Positions 55,681 to 64,000 of a stretch of DNA of 64,000 nt are shown here, piece after piece (the stretch's first letter is position 1; each line of letters begins with the position of its first letter). A model generated the notes under the pieces. The model did no database searches, had not been told where the DNA came from, and saw nothing but the letters and a program-made list of their open reading frames with translations. The DNA is taken from the NCBI GenBank assembly GCA_036785325.1, contig JAXIVH010000018.1:5461222-5525221 (forward strand), written 5' to 3'. Position numbers and translations under genes: made by a program. This stretch comes from Urophycis tenuis. Taxonomy: Eukaryota; Chordata; Actinopteri; Gadiformes; Phycidae.

Positions 55681-55753
55681 TGTTTCCGCCCAGTTTTGAA
55701 CTGGGGACCTTTCGCATGTAAGGCGAACGTGATAACCACTACACCACGGAAAC
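55681..55753 (-). tRNA. tRNA-Val-TAC: tRNA-Val (TAC)
   Basis: Same 73 nt as the 3078-3150 copy. Confidence 0.95.
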
Positions 55754-56091
55754 AGCAAAAGCGAAGCTCTTGAGCCTCACCAAAATTGTGGTCATTTAAT
55801 AATTAAGGCATGTATATTATAGCAACGGTTTGATCCAAATGTGAAGACGGTCTGCAGTTGCAATCTCATTGCGCCTCAGCAAAATGCAGGTCATTTAAGA
55901 GTGAATGCAGGTACATTTGTTGACTGCTTGCTCTACAACTTTAAATGGGATATTTTTTTTAGCTCTAGATGGGTTGGCGTTGCATCTGCAAATGCCTACC
56001 AATGTTTATGTGCGACACTTGCCTTCTTCAAATGCTTCACTGATGACGGGCAACTTCCCTACTAATGTTGTAAAGCGCATCAGAGGCAAGA

Positions 56092-56164
56092 TGTTTCCGC
56101 CCGGTTTCGAACCAGGGACCTTTCGCGTGTTAGGCGAACGTGATAACCACTACACTACGGAAAC
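56092..56164 (-). tRNA. tRNA-Val-AAC: tRNA-Val (AAC)
   Basis: Same 73 nt as the 6875-6947 copy. Confidence 0.96.
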
Positions 56165-56550
56165 TGCAGAACTACAGTCCTTGAGCCTCTCCAAAAAAAT
56201 TGTCATTTTAAAATTCATGTGGGAACATAAGTTGACTGTTTGCTACTCAGCTTTAGATAGTGTGGCGTTCCATTTTCCAATGCCTGTAGATGTTTACTCA
56301 TTCCAGGTGGCTTTCCTTATGTTGTTCTATAGTACATCAAAGGCAAGCTGATTCCGCCCGGTTACCAACCAGGGACCTTTTGCATGTTAGGGAGGCGTGG
56401 TATCCACTGCACTACACATCCTGCGCAATTATGCTTCTTGCACCCCTTTAGTTATGTGGTCATTTATGAATTCATAAAGGCACTGATATCAAAAGCATGC
56501 AATGTCTACTGAAATTAGGAAATGTTTAGCCAAACTGCTGGTAAACAGCT

Positions 56551-56623
56551 GTTTCTGTAGTGTAGTGGTTATCACGTTCGCCTCACACGCGAAAGGTCCC
56601 CGGTTCGAAACCGGGCAGAAACA
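56551..56623 (+). tRNA. tRNA-Val-CAC: tRNA-Val (CAC), with TTTT terminator
   Basis: Same 73 nt as the 2267-2339 copy, followed by TTTT. Confidence 0.97.
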
Positions 56624-56625
56624 AG

Positions 56626-56629
56626 TTTT
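56626..56629 (+). terminator. Pol III T4 terminator of tRNA-Val (CAC)
   Basis: TTTT 3 nt after the discriminator base. Confidence 0.72.
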
Positions 56630-57360
56630 GCCATACACATTTGAATGCATGGATAGGAACTAATTGAACATTGCTGACTACTACTCCAATCGCGCCATCT
56701 TGTTGGCATTCCATCTCCCCATGCCTCGAGACCTCTACTCATGAAGGATCAAGGGGAAAACAAATTGTACCGGCATCATTTTGACCTTTGATACCGGAAC
56801 TTGATGAGCATTAGCTGACCGCTTGATCCAAATGGGCAGTTTGGAGTTCCATCTTCAAATGCCTGTCAATGTTCACTTGTGGTGGTTTGTATTCCATTGC
56901 CTGTAGATCGTTACTCATCATATGTGGCTGTCCTATTAATCTTCCAAAGTTGGTAAAAGTAAAGATCACCCAGTTTTGAACAGGGGACCTTTGACGCGTA
57001 AGTCAAACGTGATAACCACTTACAATGGAAACTGCACAATTCAGCTTCTTGTGCCTCATCGAAAATGTGGTCATTTATGAAGGTACTGAAATGGAAAACC
57101 TGCAATGTCCACTGAAATTATGACAATATTCCACAAAGTTGAGGCAAACAGATGTTTCTGTAGTGTAGTGGTTACCACTTACGAATTGATGTAGGTACAT
57201 TGGCCGAGCGCTTGCTCCAACGCTTCAGACAGGGGTGCTTTACATCTGCCAATGCCTATCGATGTTTACTGGTGGCAGATTCCATCATACAATGGCTACA
57301 GCTGTTTCTTCATGATATCTGGCTTCCCTGTTTGTGTTCTAAAGTGTATCATAGGCAAGA

Positions 57361-57433
57361 TGTTTCCGCCCAGTTTTGAACTGGGGACCTTTCGCATGTA
57401 AGGCGAACGTGATAACCACTACACCACGGAAAC
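57361..57433 (-). tRNA. tRNA-Val-TAC: tRNA-Val (TAC)
   Basis: Same 73 nt as the 3078-3150 copy. Confidence 0.95.
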
Positions 57434-57779
57434 AGCAAAAGCGAAGCTCTTGAGCCTCACCAAAATTGTGGTCATTTAATAATTAAGGCATGTATATTAT
57501 AGCAACGGTTTGATCCAAATGTGAAGACGGTCTGCAGTTGCAATCTCATTGCGCCTCAGCAAAATGCAGGTCATTTAAGAGTGAATGCAGGTACATTTGT
57601 TGACTGCTTGCTCTACAACTTTAAATGGGATATTTTTTTAGCTCTAGATGGGTTGGCGTTGCATCTGCAAATGCCTACCAATGTTTATGTGCGACACTTG
57701 CCTTCTTCAAATGCTTGTAGTTTTTCACTGATGACGGGCAACTTCCCTACTAATGTTGTAAAGCGCATCAGAGGCAAGA

Positions 57780-57852
57780 TGTTTCCGCCCGGTTTCAAAC
57801 CAGGGACCTTTCGCGTGTTAGGCGAACGTGATAACCACTACACTACGGAAAC
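57780..57852 (-). tRNA. tRNA-Val-AAC: tRNA-Val (AAC), C56T variant
   Basis: Same T-loop change as the 10224-10296 copy. Confidence 0.78.
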
Positions 57853-58238
57853 TGCAGAACTACAGTCCTTGAGCCGCTCCAAAAAAATTGTCATTTTAAA
57901 ATTCATGTGGGAACATAAGTTGACTGTTTGCTACTCAGCTTTAGATAGTGTGGCGTTCCATTTTCCAATGCCTGTAGATGTTTACTCATTCCAGGTGGCT
58001 TTCCTTATGTTGTTCTATAGTACATCAAAGGCAAGCTGATTCCGCCCGGTTACCAACCAGGGACCTTTTGCATGTTAGGGAGGCGTGGTATCCACTGCAC
58101 TACACATCCTGCACAATTATGCTTCTTGCACCCCTTTAGTTATGTGGTCATTTATGAATTCATAAAGGCACTGATATCAAAAGCATGCAATGTCTACTGA
58201 AATTAGGAAATGTTTCGCCAAACTGCTGGTAAACAGCT

Positions 58239-58311
58239 GTTTCTGTAGTGTAGTGGTTATCACGTTCTTCTCACACGCGAAAGGTCCCCGTTTCGAAACC
58301 GGGCAGAAACA
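58239..58311 (+). pseudogene. tRNA-Val-CAC: tRNA-Val (CAC), triply damaged copy
   Basis: It has G30 to T (U30-C40 mismatch), C31 to T (U31-G39 wobble) and G53 to T (U53-C61 mismatch, also altering the B box). The lower anticodon stem and the end of the T-stem are both weakened. No other CAC copy has these changes. It is probably non-functional, though still recognisable as a tRNA. Confidence 0.65.
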
Positions 58312-59034
58312 AGTCTTACCGCACACATTTAAATGTATGAGATAGGAACTAATTGAACATTGCTGACTACTACTCCAATCGCGCCATCTTGTTGGCATTC
58401 CATCTCCCCATGCCTCGAGACCTCTACTCATGAAGGATCAAGGGGAAAACAAGTTGTACCGGCATCATTTTGACCTTTGATACCGGAACTTGATGAGCAT
58501 TAGCTGACCGCTTGATCCAAATGGGCAGTTTGGAGTTCCATCTTCAAATGCCTGTCAATGTTCACTTGTGGTGGTTTGTATTCCATTGCCTGTAGATCGT
58601 TACTCATCATATGTGGCTGTCCTATTAATCTTCCAAAGTTGGTAAAAGTAAAGATCACCCAGTTTTGAACAGGGGACCTTTGACGCGTAAGTCAAACGTG
58701 ATAACCACTTACAATGGAAACTGCACAATTCAGCTTCTTGTGCCTCATCGAAAATGTGGTCATTCATGAAGGTGCTGAAATGGAAAACCTGCAATGTCCA
58801 CTGAAATGATGACAATGTTCCACAAAGTCGATGCAAACAGATGTTTCTGTAGTGTAGTGGTTACCACTTACCATTGGCCGAGCGCTTGCTCCAACGCTTC
58901 AGACAGGGGTGCTTTACATCTGCCAATGCCTATCGATGTTTACTGGTGGCAGATTCCATCTTACAATGGCTACAGCTGTTTCTTCATGATATCTGGCTTC
59001 CCTGTTTGTGTTCTAAAGTGTATCATAGGCAAGA

Positions 59035-59107
59035 TGTTTCCGCCCAGTTTTGAACTGGGGACCTTTCGCATGTAAGGCGAACGTGATAACCACTACACCA
59101 CGGAAAC
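59035..59107 (-). tRNA. tRNA-Val-TAC: tRNA-Val (TAC)
   Basis: Same 73 nt as the 3078-3150 copy. Confidence 0.95.
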
Positions 59108-59453
59108 AGCAAAAGCGAAGCTCTTGAGCCTCACCAAAATTGTGGTCATTTAATAATTAAGGCATGTATATTATAGCAACGGTTTGATCCAAATGTGAAG
59201 ACGGTCTGCAGTTGCAATCTCATTGCGCCTCAGCAAAATGCAGGTAATTTAAGAGTGAATGCAGGTACATTTGTTGACTGCTTGCTCTACAACTTTAAAT
59301 GGGATATTTTTTTAGCTCTAGATGGGTTGGCGTTGCATCTGCAAATGCCTACCAATGTTTATGTGCGACACTTGCCTTCTTCAAATGCTTGTAGTTTTTC
59401 ACTGATGACGGGCAACTTCCCTACTAATTTTGTAAAGCGCATCAGAGGCAAGA

Positions 59454-59526
59454 TGTTTCCGCCCGGTTTCGAACCAGGGACCTTTCGCGTGTTAGGCGAA
59501 CGTGATAACCACTACACTACGGAAAC
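59454..59526 (-). tRNA. tRNA-Val-AAC: tRNA-Val (AAC)
   Basis: Same 73 nt as the 6875-6947 copy. Confidence 0.96.
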
Positions 59527-59912
59527 TGCAGAACTACAGTCCTTGAGCCTCTCCAAAAAAATTGTCATTTTAAAATTCATGTGGGAACATAAGTTGACTG
59601 TTTGCTACTCAGCTTTAGATAGTGTGGCGTTCCATTTTCCAATGCCTGTAGATGTTTACTCATTCCAGGTGGCTTTCCTTATGTTGTTCTATAGTACATC
59701 AAAGGCAAGCTGATTCCGCCCGGTTACCAACCAGGGACCTTTTGCATGTTAGGGAGGCGTGGTATCCACTGCACTACACATCCTGCGCAATTATGCTTCT
59801 TGCACCCCTTTAGTTATGTGGTCATTTATGAATTCATAAAGGCACTGATATCAAAAGCATGCAATGTCTACTGAAATTAGGAAATGTTTCGCCAAACTGC
59901 TGGTAAACAGCT

Positions 59913-59985
59913 GTTTCTGTAGTGTAGTGGTTATCACGTTCGCCTCACACGCGAAAGGTCCCCGGTTCGAAACCGGGCAGAAACA
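59913..59985 (+). tRNA. tRNA-Val-CAC: tRNA-Val (CAC)
   Basis: Same 73 nt as the 2267-2339 copy. Confidence 0.96.
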
Positions 59986-60723
59986 AGTCTTACCGCACAC
60001 ATTTAAATGTATGAGATAGGAACTAATTGAACATTGCTGACTACTACTCCAATCGCGCCATCTTGTTGGCATTCCATCTCCCCATGCCTCGAGACCTCTA
60101 CTCATGAAGGATCAAGGGGAAAACAAGTTGTACCGGCATCATTTTGACCTTTGATACCGGAACTTGATGAGCATTAGCTGACCGCTTGATCCAAATGGGC
60201 AGTTTGGAGTTCCATCTTCAAATGCCTGTCAATGTTCACTTGTGGTGGTTTGTATTCCATTGCCTGTAGATCGTTACTCATCATATGTGGCTGTCCTATT
60301 AATCTTCCAAAGTTGGTAAAAGTAAAGATCAACCAGTTTTGAACAGGGGACCTTTGACGCGTAAGTCAAACGTGATAACCACTTACAATGGAAACTGCAC
60401 AATTCAGCTTCTTGTGCCTCATCGAAAATGTGGTCATTCATGAAGGTGCTGAAATGGAAAACCTGCAATGTCCACTGAAATGATGACAATGTTCCACAAA
60501 GTCGATGCAAACAGATGTTTCTGTAGTGTAGTGGTTACCACTTACGAATTGATGTAGGTACATTGGCCGAGCGCTTGCTCCAACGCTTCAGACAGGGGTG
60601 CTTTACATCTGCCAATGCCTATCGATGTTTACTGGTGGCAGATTCCATCTTACAATGGCTACAGCTGTTTCTTCATGATATCTGGCTTCCCTGTTTGTGT
60701 TCTAAAGTGTATCATAGGCAAGA

Positions 60724-60796
60724 TGTTTCCGCCCAGTTTTGAACTGGGGACCTTTCGCATGTAAGGCGAACGTGATAACCACTACACCACGGAAAC
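60724..60796 (-). tRNA. tRNA-Val-TAC: tRNA-Val (TAC)
   Basis: Same 73 nt as the 3078-3150 copy. Confidence 0.95.
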
Positions 60797-61142
60797 AGCA
60801 AAAGCGAAGCTCTTGAGCCTCACCAAATTTGTGGTCATTTAATAATTAAGGCATGTATATTATAGCAACGGTTTGATCCAAATGTGAAGACGGTCTGCAG
60901 TTGCAATCTCATTGCGCCTCAGCAAAATGCAGGTCATTTAAGAGTGAATGCAGGTACATTTGTTGACTGCTTGCTCTACAACTTTAAATGGGATATTTTT
61001 TTAGCTCTAGATGGGTTGGCGTTGCATCTGCAAATGCCTACCAATGTTTATGTGCGACACTTGCCTTCTTCAAATGCTTGTAGTTTTTCACTGATGACGG
61101 GAAACTTCCCTACTAATGTTGTAAAGCGCATCAGAGGCAAGA

Positions 61143-61215
61143 TGTTTCCGCCCGGTTTCGAACCAGGGACCTTTCGCGTGTTAGGCGAACGCGATAACCA
61201 CTACACTACGGAAAC
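61143..61215 (-). tRNA. tRNA-Val-AAC: tRNA-Val (AAC), A24G variant
   Basis: Same as the 1808-1880 copy, almost 60 kb away. Confidence 0.94.
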
Positions 61216-61601
61216 TGCAGAACTACAGTCCTTGAGCCTCTCCAAAAAAATTGTCATTTTAAAATTCATGTGGGAACATAAGTTGACTGTTTGCTACTCA
61301 GCTTTAGATAGTGTGGCGTTCCATTTTCCAATGCCTGTAGATGTTTACTCATTCCAGGTGGCTTTCCTTATGTTGTTCTATAGTACATCAAAGGCAAGCT
61401 GATTCCGCCCGGTTACCAACCAGGGACCTTTTGCATGTTAGGGAGGCGTGGTATCCACTGCACTACACATCCTGCGCAATTATGCTTCTTGCACCCCTTT
61501 AGTTATGTGGTCATTTATGAATTCATAAAGGCACTGATATCAAAAGCATGCAATGTCTACTGAAATTAGGAAATGTTTCGCCAAACTGCTGGTAAACAGC
61601 T

Positions 61602-61674
61602 GTTTCTGTAGTGTAGTGGTTATCACGTTCGCCTCACACGCGAAAGGTCCCCGGTTCGAAACCGGGCAGAAACA
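61602..61674 (+). tRNA. tRNA-Val-CAC: tRNA-Val (CAC)
   Basis: Same 73 nt as the 2267-2339 copy. Confidence 0.96.
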
Positions 61675-62412
61675 AGTCTTACCGCACACATTTAAATGTA
61701 TGAGATAGGAACTAATTGAACATTGCTGACTACTACTCCAATCGCGCCATCTTGTTGGCATTCCATCTCCCCATGCCTCGAGACCTCTACTCATGAAGGA
61801 TCAAGGGGAAAACAAGTTGTACCGGCATCATTTTGACCTTTGATACCGGAACTTGATGAGCATTAGCTGACCGCTTGATCCAAATGGGCAGTTTGGAGTT
61901 CCATCTTCAAATGCCTGTCAATGTTCACTTGTGGTGGTTTGTATTCCATTGCCTGTAGATCGTTACTCATCATATGTGGCTGTCCTATTAATCTTCCAAA
62001 GTTGGTAAAAGTAAAGATCAACCAGTTTTGAACAGGGGACCTTTGACGCGTAAGTCAAACGTGATAACCACTTACAATGGAAACTGCACAATTCAGCTTC
62101 TTGTGCCTCATCGAAAATGTGGTCATTCATGAAGGTGCTGAAATGGAAAACCTGCAATGTCCACTGAAATGATGACAATGTTCCACAAAGTCGATGCAAA
62201 CAGATGTTTCTGTAGTGTAGTGGTTACCACTTACGAATTGATGTAGGTACATTGGCCGAGCGCTTGCTCCAACGCTTCAGACAGGGGTGCTTTACATCTG
62301 CCAATGCCTATCGATGTTTACTGGTGGCAGATTCCATCTTACAATGGCTACAGCTGTTTCTTCATGATATCTGGCTTCCCTGTTTGTGTTCTAAAGTGTA
62401 TCATAGGCAAGA

Positions 62413-62485
62413 TGTTTCCGCCCAGTTTTGAACTGGGGACCTTTCGCATGTAAGGCGAACGTGATAACCACTACACCACGGAAAC
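62413..62485 (-). tRNA. tRNA-Val-TAC: tRNA-Val (TAC)
   Basis: Same 73 nt as the 3078-3150 copy. Confidence 0.95.
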
Positions 62486-62831
62486 AGCAAAAGCGAAGCT
62501 CTTGAGCCTCACCAAATTTGTGGTCATTTAATAATTAAGGCATGTATATTATAGCAACGGTTTGATCCAAATGTGAAGACGGTCTGCAGTTGCAATCTCA
62601 TTGCGCCTCAGCAAAATGCAGGTCATTTAAGAGTGAATGCAGGTACATTTGTTGACTGCTTGCTCTACAACTTTAAATGGGATATTTTTTTAGCTCTAGA
62701 TGGGTTGGCGTTGCATCTGCAAATGCCTACCAATGTTTATGTGCGACACTTGCCTTCTTCAAATGCTTGTAGTTTTTCACTGATGACGGGCAACTTCCCT
62801 ACTAATGTTGTAAAGCGCATCAGAGGCAAGA

Positions 62832-62904
62832 TGTTTCCACCCGGTTTCGAACCAGGGACCTTTCGCGTGTTAGGCGAACGTGATAACCACTACACTACGG
62901 AAAC
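62832..62904 (-). tRNA. tRNA-Val-AAC: tRNA-Val (AAC), C66T variant
   Basis: C66 to T gives a G7-U66 wobble at the base of the acceptor stem. Confidence 0.93.
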
Positions 62905-63290
62905 TGCAGAACTACAGTCCTTGAGCCTCTCCAAAAAAATTGTCATTTTAAAATTCATGTGGGAACATAAGTTGACTGTTTGCTACTCAGCTTTAGATAG
63001 TGTGGCGTTCCATTTTCCAATGCCTGTAGATGTTTACTCATTCCAGGTGGCTTTCCTTATGTTGTTCTATAGTACATCAAAGGCAAGCTGATTCCGCCCG
63101 GTTACCAACCAGGGACCTTTTGCATGTTAGGGAGGCGTGGTATCCACTGCACTACACATCCTGCGCAATTATGCTTCTTGCACCCCTTTAGTTATGTGGT
63201 CATTTATGAATTCATAAAGGCACTGATATCAAAAGCATGCAATGTCTACTGAAATTAGGAAATGTTTCGCCAAACTGCTGGTAAACAGCT

Positions 63291-63363
63291 GTTTCTGTAG
63301 TGTAGTGGTTATCACGTTCGCCTCACACGCGAAAGGTCCCCGGTTCGAAACCGGGCAGAAACA
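63291..63363 (+). tRNA. tRNA-Val-CAC: tRNA-Val (CAC)
   Basis: Same 73 nt as the 2267-2339 copy. Confidence 0.96.
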
Positions 63364-64000
63364 AGTCTTACCGCACACATTTAAATGTATGAGATAGGAA
63401 CTAATTGAACATTGCTGACTACTACTCCAATCGCGCCATCTTGTTGGCATTCCATCTCCCCATGCCTCGAGACCTCTACTCATGAAGGATCAAGGGGAAA
63501 ACAAGTTGTACCGGCATCATTTTGACCTTTGATACCGGAACTTGATGAGCATTAGCTGACCGCTTGATCCAAATGGGCAGTTTGGAGTTCCATCTTCAAA
63601 TGCCTGTCAATGTTCACTTGTGGTGGTTTGTATTCCATTGCCTGTAGATCGTTACTCATCATATGTGGCTGTCCTATTAATCTTCCAAAGTTGGTAAAAG
63701 TAAAGATCACCCAGTTTTGAACAGGGGACCTTTGACGCGTAAGTCAAACGTGATAACCACTTACAATGGAAACTGCACAATTCAGCTTCTTGTGCCTCAT
63801 CGAAAATGTGGTCATTCATGAAGGTGCTGAAATGGAAAACCTGCAATGTCCACTGAAATGATGACAATGTTCCACAAAGTCGATGCAAACAGATGTTTCT
63901 GTAGTGTAGTGGTTACCACTTACGAATTGATGTAGGTACATTGGCCGAGCGCTTGCTCCAACGCTTCAGACAGGGGTGCTTTACATCTGCCAATGCCTAT

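Larger units (their letters stand above)
54164..55840. repeat. Unit 31 (1,677 bp)
   Basis: Decayed AAC-like 54671-54743 (-), decayed TAC-like 55281-55352 (-), 5' fragment 55474-55502 (+). Copy of unit 27 up to about 54,734, then switches to the unit 22 pattern (GCACAACACATCC, GAATTAAAGG). Confidence 0.95.
55841..57520. repeat. Unit 32 (1,680 bp)
   Basis: Decayed AAC-like 56349-56421 (-), decayed TAC-like 56961-57032 (-), 5' fragment 57154-57182 (+). Mixes the unit 16 left half with the TTTT-type CAC flank. Confidence 0.95.
57521..59194. repeat. Unit 33 (1,674 bp)
   Basis: Decayed AAC-like 58037-58109 (-), decayed TAC-like 58650-58721 (-), 5' fragment 58843-58871 (+). 15 bp are missing right after the fragment (CTTACCATTGGCC). 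Two of its three full tRNAs are damaged. Confidence 0.95.
59195..60883. repeat. Unit 34 (1,689 bp)
   Basis: Decayed AAC-like 59711-59783 (-), decayed TAC-like 60324-60395 (-), 5' fragment 60517-60545 (+). Shares ATCAACCAG in the TAC relic and ACCAAATTTGTGG after TAC with unit 35. Confidence 0.95.
60884..62572. repeat. Unit 35 (1,689 bp)
   Basis: Decayed AAC-like 61400-61472 (-), decayed TAC-like 62013-62084 (-), 5' fragment 62206-62234 (+). Confidence 0.95.
1..64000. repeat. Tandem array of a ~1.69-kb tRNA-Val repeat unit (37 units)
   Basis: The whole window is a head-to-tail array, with unit starts taken at the GTGAAGACGG motif (first full unit 1549). Spacing between starts is 1,640-1,691 bp except for two 2,818-bp units that carry a transposon. 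Every unit keeps the same six tRNA-derived elements in the same order and strand. Differences between units are scattered substitutions and a small set of recurrent indels. This pattern fits unequal crossing-over and gene conversion. Neither end of the array is reached. Confidence 0.98.
62573..64000. repeat. Unit 36 (3'-truncated by window edge)
   Basis: Decayed AAC-like 63089-63161 (-), decayed TAC-like 63702-63773 (-), 5' fragment 63895-63923 (+). The window ends in the S4 head, before the TAC gene. Confidence 0.95.

Noticed and set aside
1..64000. CRISPR array or bacterial/phage tRNA cluster
   Set aside because: The repeat unit is far too long for CRISPR. The tRNAs lack encoded CCA, match vertebrate valine tRNAs, and come with hAT transposon and Pol III features.

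Overview
The window is one uninterrupted tandem array. A unit of about 1,689 bp (1,640-1,691 bp when no transposon is inserted) repeats head to tail 37 times: 35 complete units, with a partial unit at each end. No protein-coding gene is supported anywhere. The content is nuclear valine tRNA genes: 110 full-length loci (37 with anticodon AAC, 37 with CAC, 36 with TAC). They are intronless, lack an encoded CCA and carry internal A and B boxes. Four of the 110 are annotated here as probable pseudogenes. The tRNA bodies are nearly the same as vertebrate cytosolic tRNA-Val. Together with the absence of genes, the eukaryotic Pol III promoter layout and a non-autonomous hAT transposon, this points to a vertebrate chromosome, plausibly a fish. 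The species cannot be fixed from the sequence alone.

Each unit has the same order along the + strand: tRNA-Val(AAC) on -, a decayed AAC-like tRNA on -, tRNA-Val(CAC) on +, a decayed TAC-like tRNA on -, a 29-nt 5' tRNA fragment on +, and tRNA-Val(TAC) on -. One unit therefore holds a complete valine decoding set: AAC (read as inosine-AC) for GUU/GUC/GUA, CAC for GUG, and UAC for GUA/GUG. The unit is itself built of four diverged, related sub-modules of about 320-570 bp, each centred on a - strand tRNA. Two of them also carry a divergently oriented + strand tRNA.

Regionally, units 0-6 (1-11653) are close to uniform. Units 7-14 (11654-25091) mix at least two lineages marked by a 9-bp deletion, T-run length and a 14-bp deletion. 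Units 14-20 include a roughly 3.5-kb block repeated at +6,708 bp. Units 24-31 (40214-55840) contain a roughly 7-kb block repeated at +7,812 bp that carries two copies of one 1,122-bp hAT insertion with the same 8-bp target duplication. Units 32-36 return towards the starting type. Unit numbers in the entries (0-36) run left to right.

Most tRNA bodies are unchanged, but individual copies carry structural damage: loss of C56, a broken T-stem, or a broken anticodon stem. Most copies also lack a canonical Pol III TTTT terminator. Nine CAC copies have one 3 nt after the gene. The array thus looks like a live, recombining tRNA cluster containing intact, marginal and dead copies; which ones are transcribed cannot be told from sequence.
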